Notes: a model not told the origin generated them from the sequence alone. Positions 7,323-14,972 are shown, counted from the stretch's first letter. The stretch: DNA of 16,667 bases from Sphingomonadales bacterium (GCA_004292705.1 RDXA01000351.1:1-16667), one strand, 5' to 3'. Translations and numbers: made by a program.

Positions 7323-8324
7323 CTATCCGCCGGTGGCGGCGATGATGTCGCCTACGGTGCAGCTTGTCACTCCGCGTCCGGCGAGATGGCGGTAGACCGC
7401 CTCCAGCCAGCCGTAAAGCGCTTCGACCTCGGCCTCGCTCTCGGCATAAGGCGTATGCCCCGGCGCCAGCGTGGGGCTGTGGAACGAGAGGACCAGCACC
7501 GGCAGGCCGTTATCGAGCGCGATATCGACGCCGCGCAGGGCCTCAGCCATGGATACCCCTTCCGGGGTCAGTGCGATCCGCTCCAGCAAGCCAAGCCGGG
7601 AGAGCACGCCCATCCCGCGCCGCAAGCGGGTGCCGAGGCGCTGCACCGGCTGTCCTGCACTCCGCAGCAGACCGGAATGCACCGTCGTAACCGGCAGTTC
7701 GAGCAACCTCATGGCCCCATCGACCCAATAGGGGGCGAGCGGATGATTGCTGTAATCAGGCCCGCCCTGATCGCTGTAATCGAACAATGATCGCACTGAG
7801 GTATCGACCCGGATACCGGCGTGCTTCAGCAGTTCGGCCGTGTGCGGGCCGAGGCCATAACGGCCCGCGCGGTAGATCAGCGGGGGGCTGCCGAATGCAC
7901 CCTCGATCGCATCACGCAGAGCCATGAACTTGGCGGCCTCGAGTGTCTGCGGCAGGTTTCCGGCGAAGGAGTTGAAGACACACACCTCCTCTTCGAAGGG
8001 CGGGTTGACCCAGGGGTGCAGTTGCACGCCGACTTCGGCTGTGCCGCGCTGCACGGCATCACCGATGATGTCGACCGCGCGGGCATCCTGCACGATCGGC
8101 CAGTCGACCAGATAGACCGGGTGTGCGCCGATCGTCTCGCAAAAGGCCTGAAAGCGCGGGATCGCCTCGACATGGCTGAGGCCATAGCCCTCGCGGCGGA
8201 AGGGGCCGGTCCAGTCGAATTCCTCCTCGGTATCGACGGTCAGCAGCACGCGCTGGCCGAAGCCGGGGGCAAAGGCGGCGCGACGCCCGCCAGGCGGTGG
8301 CTCGAGCATTGATCCGGTGGTCAT
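7323..8324 (-). CDS. WalW-like polysaccharide deacetylase
   Basis: The 333-aa product resembles the WalW branch of the NodB/polysaccharide deacetylase superfamily (carbohydrate esterase 4 fold). Visible elements are LLTVDTEEEFDW (D31 as putative base region), VGVQLHPWVNPPF (H103), YRAGRYGLG at 151-159, D174 in IRVDTSV, and LSFHSPTLAPG near the end, which corresponds to the last catalytic His motif. It probably removes N-acetyl groups from an envelope or exported sugar polymer, but no signal peptide is seen. I chose ATG 8324, 25 bp after the kinase stop; upstream sequence is GGGAAC-rich. It is the second gene of a two-gene unit with the sensor kinase, suggesting co-expression. Confidence 0.8.
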   Translation of the reverse strand: MTTGSMLEPPPGGRRAAFAPGFGQRVLLTVDTEEEFDWTGPFRREGYGLSHVEAIPRFQAFCETIGAHPVYLVDWPIVQDARAVDIIGDAVQRGTAEVGVQLHPWVNPPFEEEVCVFNSFAGNLPQTLEAAKFMALRDAIEGAFGSPPLIYRAGRYGLGPHTAELLKHAGIRVDTSVRSLFDYSDQGGPDYSNHPLAPYWVDGAMRLLELPVTTVHSGLLRSAGQPVQRLGTRLRRGMGVLSRLGLLERIALTPEGVSMAEALRGVDIALDNGLPVLVLSFHSPTLAPGHTPYAESEAEVEALYGWLEAVYRHLAGRGVTSCTVGDIIAATGG

Positions 8325-8349
8325 GATCCCGTTCCCATGAGGCCGCGCG

Positions 8350-10116
8350 CTAGGCTGCGTCGGCGCTAGGCAGGGCCGGGTCACGGGTCAAGAGCGGGAG
8401 CGCCAGAACCAACCTGTCGTCCTCGCGCCGCATATCGCCCCCCACGGACCGCGCTTCCGCCCGGGCAAGACGCAGGGCGAAACCGGTACCGAAGAGTCCC
8501 GGGCTGATCGTGCTCTCCCCTGTGCGGGTGGTGGCGGCGAAAAGATTTTCCTCTGCGGCCAGCCGGGCCGGAAGAACACAGGAGACCTGAGCCACGGCGC
8601 GGCTTGCACCAATCATGGGATCAAGCCGCACAGCGATTCGCTCGCCCGGTGACATGGCCGCAGCAAGGCCAGCGAGGACCCGCCACAGCAGCGCTTCGCT
8701 GTCCTCCGGATCGAGCCCGATCATCATGCTCGCGTCCTGTGCAAAAGCGAGGGTGAAGCCGGCGCTCAGAGGGCCAAGCACCGGATCGAGCTGCGCGGCG
8801 GTGCGGCGCACCAGCGCGGCTAGATCGGTCTCGCCCCGCTCAAACCTGAGCGCCCCCGTTTCGAGCCGCGCCAGCCGGTCGAGATCTTCGAACCCTGCGA
8901 GGATCCGCGCTGCATCGGCAGCAATGGCTGCGGCAAGGGCGCGATATTCGTGCGGGGCAGGACCGAATAGCTGTTGCTGGATCACCTCGGCATAGCCTTG
9001 CACGGCAGTGACAGGGGTGCGCAATTCGTGGAGCAATTGGCGGATGCGGTCAGCTTCGAGCGCTTCGGGGCCCGCGGGGGAAGCGGCGTGATCGGGCGCG
9101 CGGCGGAAGCGCCCGAAATAGCCGGTGAAGTGCCCTTCCTCGCTAAAGCGCGGTTCGGCATCGATAACCCAGTCGCCCGTGATGGCAGGCGCACCGACAA
9201 GGCTGATCTCGCCGCGCGTGATCGGCTGGCGTCGGACGAAGGCACGCGCGAGCCCGGCGCTGCCATGGCCTTCGTCCTTGCCCTGATAGGTCGCAAACAG
9301 GCGCGTGCCGATCACCATTGGCGCCACCTCGCTTGTTGCCCAGCCAATCCGACCGGACGTGTCGGCGGCAAAGCCGAAGCTGGTAGCGGTTCGCTCGGGC
9401 CGGTCGGGCACCTCCCCAAGCGGAAGACGCGGCGAGTGTTCGAGATCGTGCTGGGTGTCGCTCCGCTCGCGCGTGAACTGGGCGATGCGTTCGACCAGCG
9501 CAGAGATTTCGGTGCGGCCGCTCTCATCGCGGTCGCGCATCGATGCAGGTGCTTTGCGCAGCGGTATCGGGTCTGAAGAAGCGGCTGTCCGTATCGTCGT
9601 CGACCGCGGCTCGGGCGGATCGAGCGGCGCGGCATCACTCGCAAGGCTGGCAACGGAACTGTCTGGTGGAGCGGGCAAGCCACGGTCATGCACCCCCAGC
9701 AGCGCCAAGAGCGCCTCGGCATCGACCGGAAGATCGCGGCGCAGGCGCAAGAACCCGCGTGCGCGCACCGGAAGGCGCGGGATGAGCGCGGTCCAATCGT
9801 CCGGGGTGAAATCGGCACGGCCGAGCGCGGCAGCAGTGACCTCTGGCTCCTGATCGGCAAGATGCACCGCGAGATCGGGGCTGCGGAAGCGCCAGCCCGG
9901 CTCGCGGATTATCCGTGCGCGGACTTCTGCCGGAATGGCCTCGGCCAGCGCGTCCATCCTGAGCCAGGCTGCGGCACGCAGGCTGTGATCCACCCCATGC
10001 ACCTGCGCGGAATCTCTGCCGAGCAGATCGAGCAACTGCCGGTATTGCGTACGCAAACTCGCCTCGCCGGTGGCGCGCTGTCGCAGCACGGTGGCAAGGC
10101 GATCATCGAAAAACAA
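8350..10116 (-). CDS. Soluble sensor histidine kinase with PAS-like domain and degenerate ATPase domain
   Basis: The 588-aa product has no signal peptide or membrane segment, so it should be cytosolic. A helical N-terminal region (1-150) and a Pro/Arg-rich linker precede a PAS-like stretch at about 242-339. The HisKA H-box is LLHELRTPVTAVQGYAE, with phospho-acceptor His at 363. The C-terminal HATPase is poor: the usual Asn of the N-box is not evident (LLWRVLAGLAAAM), I see no D-x-G G1 box, and only a G2-like GLFGTGFAL remains at 540-548. No response regulator is adjacent. I chose TTG 10116 (MFFDDRLATVLR) because GGGAG lies 6 nt upstream; an ATG at 10155 lacks a ribosome site. It is the first gene of a unit with the deacetylase. 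Confidence 0.82.
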   Translation of the reverse strand: MFFDDRLATVLRQRATGEASLRTQYRQLLDLLGRDSAQVHGVDHSLRAAAWLRMDALAEAIPAEVRARIIREPGWRFRSPDLAVHLADQEPEVTAAALGRADFTPDDWTALIPRLPVRARGFLRLRRDLPVDAEALLALLGVHDRGLPAPPDSSVASLASDAAPLDPPEPRSTTIRTAASSDPIPLRKAPASMRDRDESGRTEISALVERIAQFTRERSDTQHDLEHSPRLPLGEVPDRPERTATSFGFAADTSGRIGWATSEVAPMVIGTRLFATYQGKDEGHGSAGLARAFVRRQPITRGEISLVGAPAITGDWVIDAEPRFSEEGHFTGYFGRFRRAPDHAASPAGPEALEADRIRQLLHELRTPVTAVQGYAEVIQQQLFGPAPHEYRALAAAIAADAARILAGFEDLDRLARLETGALRFERGETDLAALVRRTAAQLDPVLGPLSAGFTLAFAQDASMMIGLDPEDSEALLWRVLAGLAAAMSPGERIAVRLDPMIGASRAVAQVSCVLPARLAAEENLFAATTRTGESTISPGLFGTGFALRLARAEARSVGGDMRREDDRLVLALPLLTRDPALPSADAA

Positions 10117-10120
10117 AAGG

Positions 10121-10127
10121 TTCTCCC
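10121..10127 (-). promoter_or_regulatory. Ribosome binding site favouring a TTG start for the kinase
   Basis: On the minus strand GGGAGAA is followed after a short gap by TTG at 10116. The nearer in-frame ATG (10155) has no purine-rich site upstream. The resulting N-terminus, FFDDRLATVLRQR, looks like the natural start of related kinases. Confidence 0.55.
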
Positions 10128-10157
10128 AGGGCTCGGCGTGCTGGCCGAATCGCATGC

Positions 10158-10270
10158 GACAATGGGTGGCACGGCGCGACAATAGCTTGCGCCAATCTGT
10201 TCGTCTTATCAGGATGGAGCAATTGTCACAGTCTGACGCGAAAGGTGCGTTGCAAAGCGGGACAATTGCT
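10158..10270. promoter_or_regulatory. Cluster of GACAAT elements in a divergent promoter region
   Basis: GACAAT occurs at 10158-10163, 10178-10183 and 10261-10266, and inverted as ATTGTC at 10222-10227. The last two lie in a perfect 10-bp inverted pair, AGCAATTGTC (10218-10227) and GACAATTGCT (10261-10270), whose centres are 43 bp apart, about four helical turns. The region separates the divergent kinase and lrp genes and may bind a regulator of either. Confidence 0.4.
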
Positions 10271-10277
10271 GGCAAAC

Positions 10278-10290
10278 CTAATAATATTAG
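10278..10290. promoter_or_regulatory. AT-rich palindrome upstream of the Lrp-type gene
   Basis: CTAATA-A-TATTAG is a perfect 6-bp inverted repeat around a single A, in otherwise GC-rich DNA, about 100 bp upstream of the Lrp-type start. Lrp/AsnC proteins bind AT-rich imperfect palindromes and often autoregulate, so an autoregulatory operator is plausible. It also contains TAATAT, which could be a -10 element. Confidence 0.4.
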
Positions 10291-10389
10291 CCAAGCGAGC
10301 CATGCGGCACGCGTCTTGTTTCTTTGAGATCATGTTTTGCGCGCCTTGCCGTTTGCCGGTCAGGTGCATGGCGGAGGAGCTCTAGCCAC

Positions 10390-10851
10390 GTGGCCAATCT
10401 CGACGATATCGACCGCCGCCTGCTGGCGGAATTGCAGGCGGAAGGCCGCGTCACCAATGTCGAACTCGCCCAGCGTGTCGGCTTGACTGCGCCGCCCTGT
10501 CTGCGCCGGGTGCGGGGGCTGGAGGAAGACGGGGTTATCCGCGGCTATCACGCCGATCTCGATCCTTCCAAGCTCGGCTTTGCAATCACGGTCTTCGCGA
10601 TGGTCAGCCTCAAGAGCCAGGCCGAAAGCAGCTTGCGCGAATTCGAGGAGCACATGCGCGCACTTCCCGAAGTCCGCGAATGCCACATGCTCAACGGCGA
10701 AATCGATTTCATTCTCAAGATCGTGAGCAAGGACCTGCAAAGCTTTCAGGAATTCCTGACCGGCAAGCTGACCCCTGCACCCAATGTGGAAAGCGTCAAG
10801 ACTTCGCTGACGATCCGCACGGCCAAGCAGGAGCCGGGCGTCCCGCTATGA
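10390..10851 (+). CDS. Lrp/AsnC-family transcriptional regulator
   Basis: The 153-aa product has the full Lrp/AsnC layout: an N-terminal winged helix-turn-helix (LDDIDRRLLAELQAEGRVTN, then VELAQRVGLTAPPCLRRV) and a C-terminal RAM ligand/oligomerisation domain (from ITVFAMVSLKSQ to SVKTSLTIRT). The region ECHMLNGEIDFILKIV carries the family's Gly-x-Asp turn that shapes the effector pocket. The start is GTG 10390 with a strong GGAGGAG at 10373-10379; an in-frame ATG at 10324 would add an Arg/Ser-rich stretch of no family character. Targets are unknown. Its stop overlaps the next start (ATGA at 10848-10851). Confidence 0.93.
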   Translation: MANLDDIDRRLLAELQAEGRVTNVELAQRVGLTAPPCLRRVRGLEEDGVIRGYHADLDPSKLGFAITVFAMVSLKSQAESSLREFEEHMRALPEVRECHMLNGEIDFILKIVSKDLQSFQEFLTGKLTPAPNVESVKTSLTIRTAKQEPGVPL

Positions 10852-11252
10852 GAGCGGGCGGGCTCTTGGCAAGGCTCGGCCTGCTCGCGGCGGCATCATC
10901 AGGCATGGCGGCTTGTTCGGGCGGGGGCGCTTCCGGCCCCAAGCCGTTCAATGCCATGTCGGGCGAGGAGCATCTCGCCTGCGCGGTGGACATCAGCGCC
11001 TACACCTACCTGACGGCGGCCAAGACGATCCCGGAGGATCGGGATATGCTGAACAAGTCCGTTCTCGCCCTTGCGTGGCACCACAATGCCTATGCGCTTC
11101 CGCAGGGCGAGAAGGAACAATACGATCTGATCAATAAGAAGCGCTTGGAGCTGATCGGCAGGGATGCGGCTGAAGCGATTGCGGGCCGGGCGGTCGGGTG
11201 CATCGAAGTTGCGCTCGCCAAACACGAGGCAGACCAGAAGCGTCGACGCTAG
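10848..11252 (+). CDS. Small predicted lipoprotein of unknown function
   Basis: The 134-aa product starts with a short basic/hydrophobic leader (MRAGGLLARLGLLAAASSG) ending at a lipobox-like MAAC, so Cys23 may be lipidated. The mature part is mostly helical and charged, with HLACAVDISAYTYL, a long middle helix and a very basic end (EADQKRRR); a second Cys near residue 122 could be structural. I do not recognise a family. The start codon overlaps the stop of the lrp-type gene by 4 nt, which argues for translational coupling. Confidence 0.75.
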   Translation: MRAGGLLARLGLLAAASSGMAACSGGGASGPKPFNAMSGEEHLACAVDISAYTYLTAAKTIPEDRDMLNKSVLALAWHHNAYALPQGEKEQYDLINKKRLELIGRDAAEAIAGRAVGCIEVALAKHEADQKRRR

Positions 11253-11279
11253 GTCAGTGGGTGCCAAGGGAAAGCTGAC

Positions 11280-11744
11280 ATGAGCGAAGGCACGGAAACT
11301 CTCGGACTGCACCTTGCCGAACCAATCACAGGACACTGCCTGTGCGGCGCAGTGACGATCACGATCTCCGAAATGCGCACAGAGGTCGATATCTGCCACT
11401 GCACGATGTGCCAGCGCTGGGGCGGGGCGTTCTACGCAGGCGTCAAGGGTGAGGCGGCCGAGGTTACCGGCGAGACGGCGATCACTGTCTATCGCTCCAG
11501 TCCGTGGGCAGAACGCGCCTTCTGCGCCACTTGCGGCAGCAACCTATGGTATCGCTTCCTGCCAACCGGCGGGCGCTCGTTTCTGGCGGGGTTGTTTGCC
11601 CTTCCGCCGGGCTTCGGGATCGAACAACAGATATTTGTTGAGGAAAAGCCAGACTGGTATGATATTGCTCAGGAAAGCCCGATGAAGACGGGGCCTGAGG
11701 TGATTGCCGAGGCGATGGCACAAGGGCTCGATCTCGGCGGATAG
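11280..11744 (+). CDS. GFA-family zinc-binding protein
   Basis: The 154-aa product has the seven zinc-ligand cysteines typical of the GFA (glutathione-dependent formaldehyde-activating-like, CENP-V) fold: C20 and C22 in HCLCGAV, C39, C41 and C44 in CHCTMCQRWGG, and C82 and C85 in FCATCGSNLW. Most members are not shown to act on formaldehyde, and no formaldehyde or glutathione gene is adjacent, so the reaction is unknown. The start is ATG 11280 with GGGAAAG a few bases upstream. It lies 27 bp after the lipoprotein gene and likely belongs to the same run. Confidence 0.88.
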   Translation: MSEGTETLGLHLAEPITGHCLCGAVTITISEMRTEVDICHCTMCQRWGGAFYAGVKGEAAEVTGETAITVYRSSPWAERAFCATCGSNLWYRFLPTGGRSFLAGLFALPPGFGIEQQIFVEEKPDWYDIAQESPMKTGPEVIAEAMAQGLDLGG

Positions 11745-11770
11745 AACGGGTGACAAGGCTCGCACGCGCA

Positions 11771-12142
11771 ATGACAGAACCGCCACCGCTTCCCCCGCCC
11801 ATGGTTCTCGCCGAGTTACCTGCCGCTCCGTCGGGTGAGCAGCGCGCAGACGGTACGCTGGTGATCGACCTGACCCAGCTTGTCCCGCCGCCCCCACCCG
11901 AACGATGTACGGACGAACAACCCGATCCGCTCAACCCCGAAATCGTGGTCTGCAAAAACAGCGGTCCGTCCCCGCGGCTCGGCCCGATGGTTGGCCCGGT
12001 TGATGATGGCTTCGCCAGCGCAATCCCGCGCGCCCGCATAAAGCTGTCCGAAACCGCAAGCGCCGAGGCGAACGCAACAGCGCCGAGCGTTGGCGGCTTC
12101 AACGCGCAAGGCGGGGAAGTCCGGCTGAAGATCGACTTCTGA
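11771..12142 (+). CDS. Hypothetical Pro-rich protein
   Basis: The 123-aa product starts with a Pro-rich segment (MTEPPPLPPPMV) and has a second Pro run (LVPPPPPERC). The middle contains NPEIVVCKNSGPSPRLGP, resembling the EIVVC-type motif common in short envelope-associated proteins of Sphingomonadales; the C-terminus ends with the beta-like GGEVRLKIDF. No signal peptide is seen with this start. GTG 11750 would add seven residues (MTRLARA) and is 5 bp after the GFA stop, so it is a possible coupled start. Function unknown. Its stop is 7 bp from that of the convergent dehydrogenase gene. Confidence 0.65.
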   Translation: MTEPPPLPPPMVLAELPAAPSGEQRADGTLVIDLTQLVPPPPPERCTDEQPDPLNPEIVVCKNSGPSPRLGPMVGPVDDGFASAIPRARIKLSETASAEANATAPSVGGFNAQGGEVRLKIDF

Positions 12143-12149
12143 CGCCGGC

Positions 12150-13460
12150 CTAATGCAGCTTCAGCCTGGGCCGCACGATGCGGTTCACGCGGCCCACCGC
12201 CATCAGGAAGGTCGCTTTCACCCAGCCGTGAATACCGATCAGGTGCAGCCGGTAAAGCGACGTGTAGATGAACCGAGCGATCCGCCCTTCGATCGCCATG
12301 CTGCCACCGATGAGGTTGCCCATCAGGCTGCCCACGGTCGAAAAGCGGCTGAGCGATACCAGCGACCCCTTGTCGCGGTAGATGAAGTGGCGGAGCGGCT
12401 TGTTCTGCTGCATTCGCACGATATTGGCGAACACCACCTCGGCCATCTGGTGCGCCGCCTGCGCGCGCGGAGGCACGGGGCGGTCTTCGCCGGGCGGGGT
12501 GTAGCTGGCGCAATCACCCAGAGCATAGATGCACGGGTCGACCGTGGTCTGGAGCGTGTCGGTGACGATGATCTGGTTCCTCGGATTGGTTTCAAGCCCG
12601 AGGCCTGACAGGAAATCCGCGCCCTTCACCCCCGCCGCCCAGACGATCAGATCGGCCTCGATCACCTCGCCGGTCTTGGTGATGAGCTGGCGCGGGCGGG
12701 CCTCGACGACCTGCACATCGGGGCGCACCGCCACACCGAGTTGGCCAAGCTCGTATTTTGCTGCATCGGCCAGCTTTTCCGGAAGGGCTGGCAGGATGCG
12801 CGGGCCGGCTTCGAGCAGGGTCACATGCATCCGGCTCTCGTCGAACACTTCGAGCCCGTAATGGCGCAGCGCCCCTGCCGCATTGTAAAGCTCGGCCGCC
12901 AGCTCGACCCCAGTAGCGCCGCCACCAACGATCGCGACGCGCACCAGTTCGTTGGCAGTGGGATCGTTCATCATGGCCCGGCTGACACGCAGGCAGTGGT
13001 CGAGCAGGCGGGTGCGGAAACGATCAGCCTGCACGCGGCTATCGAGATAGAGGCAATGCTCCTTGACCCCCGGCACACCGAAATCGTTGGAGACCGACCC
13101 CAGCGCCAGCGCGAGGATATCGTAGCGGATCGTGTGGCCCGCAATCAGCTCGCTGCCATCCTCATCCTTAACCGGCGCGAGGTTGATGGTCTTGGCGTCG
13201 CGGTCGATCCCTTCAAGGCTGCCCTGAAAGAAGCGGTAGCCCCATCGGTAGCAGTGGCCCCGATAGCCGACCTCGTCGAGATTGGCGTCCAATGATCCGG
13301 CCGCAACCTCGTGCAGGAGCGGCTTCCAGATGTGGCTGAGGTTCTTGTCAACAAGGATGATGTCGTGCCGTTCGCGCCCGTATCTGGCACCCAGCCTGCG
13401 GACAAGCTCCAACCCGCCTGCGCCCCCGCCGACAACAACGATCTGGGTCTTGCGGTTCAT
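12150..13460 (-). CDS. ndh: Type II NADH:quinone oxidoreductase (NDH-2)
   Basis: The 436-aa product carries two dinucleotide-binding folds: GGGAGG at 11-16 for FAD and GGGATG at 169-174 for NADH. GDCA at 305-308 is the second FAD motif, and AQAAHQ at 323-328 matches the AQxAxQ quinone-site motif of NDH-2 enzymes. The C-terminal 65 residues (GNLIGGSMAIEG, then HGWVKATFLMAVGRVNRIVR) are amphipathic and should anchor it to the inner face of the membrane. It passes electrons from NADH to quinone without pumping protons. ATG 13460 is preceded by GGAGG; an in-frame ATG at 13586 has no such site. A sulfide:quinone reductase is less likely because the quinone motif and NADH fold fit NDH-2. Confidence 0.9.
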   Translation of the reverse strand: MNRKTQIVVVGGGAGGLELVRRLGARYGRERHDIILVDKNLSHIWKPLLHEVAAGSLDANLDEVGYRGHCYRWGYRFFQGSLEGIDRDAKTINLAPVKDEDGSELIAGHTIRYDILALALGSVSNDFGVPGVKEHCLYLDSRVQADRFRTRLLDHCLRVSRAMMNDPTANELVRVAIVGGGATGVELAAELYNAAGALRHYGLEVFDESRMHVTLLEAGPRILPALPEKLADAAKYELGQLGVAVRPDVQVVEARPRQLITKTGEVIEADLIVWAAGVKGADFLSGLGLETNPRNQIIVTDTLQTTVDPCIYALGDCASYTPPGEDRPVPPRAQAAHQMAEVVFANIVRMQQNKPLRHFIYRDKGSLVSLSRFSTVGSLMGNLIGGSMAIEGRIARFIYTSLYRLHLIGIHGWVKATFLMAVGRVNRIVRPRLKLH

Positions 13461-13597
13461 CCAACCTCCACAACGACGGCCCGGGCGCGTGACCCTGAAA
13501 CGGGCGGAAGCGGGACGATATTCCCGGCTTTCCGTCAGTTGCAGCCTAACAGGCCCGCTTTCACGAAGCGAGGCCGGTCCCCTCAATACAGAGAGTA

Positions 13598-13616
13598 TTT
13601 GTTGCGGTGCAGCAAA
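13598..13616 (-). promoter_or_regulatory. Inverted repeat resembling a PhaR-type operator
   Basis: On the minus strand the sequence is TTTGCTGCACCGCAACAAA, an 8-bp inverted repeat with one mismatch around ACC. It matches 7 of 8 fixed positions of the CTGC-N3-GCAG motif described for the polyhydroxyalkanoate regulator PhaR of Paracoccus. It lies 138 bp upstream of ndh and about 20 bp past the accC stop. No T tract follows, so it is not a normal terminator. The regulator assignment is speculative. Confidence 0.3.
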
Positions 13617-13637
13617 AAGCTGAACCGACGGCGAGGA

Positions 13638-14971
13638 TCAGACCTCGCGTTCTTCCAGCCACTTTTCCAGCCACTTGATCGAATAGTCGCCGTTGAGCAC
13701 ATCATCCTGCCGCAGCAGGGCCTGATGCAGCGGGATGTTGGTCTTCACGCCTTCGACCACCATTTCCTCCAGCGCACGGCGCAGGCGCATAATGCATCCT
13801 TCGCGGTTGCGGCCATAGACGATCACCTTGGCGATCATGGAATCGTAATAGGGCGGGATGCGGTATCCGGCGTAAAGCCCTGAATCCACACGCACATGCA
13901 TCCCGCCCGCCGGGTGATAATAGGTCACAAGCCCGGGCGAGGGGGCGAAGTTGAATGGGTCTTCGGCGTTGATCCGGCATTCGATCGCATGGCCGAGGAA
14001 TTCAAGCTCGTCCTGTGTCACCGACAGCGGCTTGCCCTCGGCGATGCGGATCTGTTCACGCACGAGATCGACCCCGGTGATCGCTTCGGTAACCGGGTGT
14101 TCATCTCGATGAAGTAGAACTCGCCGTTTTCCCACAGGAATTCGATCGTGCCCGCGCCGCGATAGGCCATGTCGCGCATCGCCTTGGAGCAGACCTCGCC
14201 CATCCGCATCCGCTCTTCGTGGGTGATGACGGGGGAGGGGGCTTCTTCGAGAACCTTCTGGTGGCGGCGCTGGAGCGAGCAGTCGCGCTCGCCCAAGTGG
14301 ATCGCATTGCCGTGTCCGTCGCCGAACACCTGGAATTCGATGTGGCGCGGGTTGCCGAGGTACTTCTCGATATACACGGTCGCGTCGCCGAACGCCGCCT
14401 TGGCCTCGCTGCCGGCCTGCTGCATCAGGGTTTCGAGCTTGTCCTCGCTCTCGCACACCTTCATGCCGCGCCCGCCGCCGCCGCTGGCAGCCTTGATGAT
14501 CACGGGGTAGCCGATGTCCTTGGCGATCTTGCGTGCTTCATCGAAATCGCTGACCGCGCCGTCCGAGCCCGGCACCAGCGGCAGGCCCAGAGCGCCCGCG
14601 GTGCGCTTGGCCTCGACCTTGTCGCCCATGGTGCGGATATGCTCGGGCTTAGGGCCGATCCAGATGATGTCATGCGCTTCGACGATATCGGCGAACTTGG
14701 CGTTCTCCGACAGGAAGCCGTAGCCGGGGTGGATCGCATCGCACTGCGCGATTTCGGCGGCCGAAATGATGTTGGCGATGTTGAGATAGCTCTCGGACGC
14801 AGGCGGCGGGCCGATGCACACGGCGTGATCGGCCAGCCGCACATGCATTGCGTCGGAATCAGCGGTGGAGTGCACCGCGACCGTCTCGATCCCCATTTCA
14901 TGCGCCGCGCGGTGAATGCGCAGCGCGATCTCGCCGCGATTGGCGATCAGGATACGTTTGATGCCGGCCAT
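13638..14971 (-). pseudogene. accC: Biotin carboxylase subunit of acetyl-CoA carboxylase, frameshifted
   Basis: Two overlapping frames make one biotin carboxylase. Residues 1-293 (14971 to 14093) hold the N-terminal Rossmann-like part (MAGIKRILIANRGEIALRIH), the ATP-grasp Gly-rich loop ASGGGGRGM at 161-170, and K239 and E289 in the active site. The frame breaks after FIEMNTR and resumes one frame over at HPVTEAITGVDLV, running 153 residues to stop 13638. Family sequences read NTR-LQVE-HPVTE here. Inserting those four residues gives 450 aa, the normal length. The loss fits a 19-bp deletion between two CACCCG hexamers, one of which remains at 14094-14099. Q294, V295 and E296 (E. coli numbering), which bind bicarbonate, are gone. 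As written, a 317-aa truncated protein with 24 wrong residues would be made. AccC carboxylates biotin on AccB in fatty-acid synthesis and is normally essential, so a sequence error is quite possible. It starts 1 nt after the accB stop. Confidence 0.93.
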
Positions 14972-14972
14972 C

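Noticed and set aside
14088..14110. Programmed ribosomal frameshifting to join the accC halves
   Set aside because: No slippery heptamer or downstream stem is seen, and frameshifting could not restore the four missing LQVE residues. A deletion explains both the shift and the loss.
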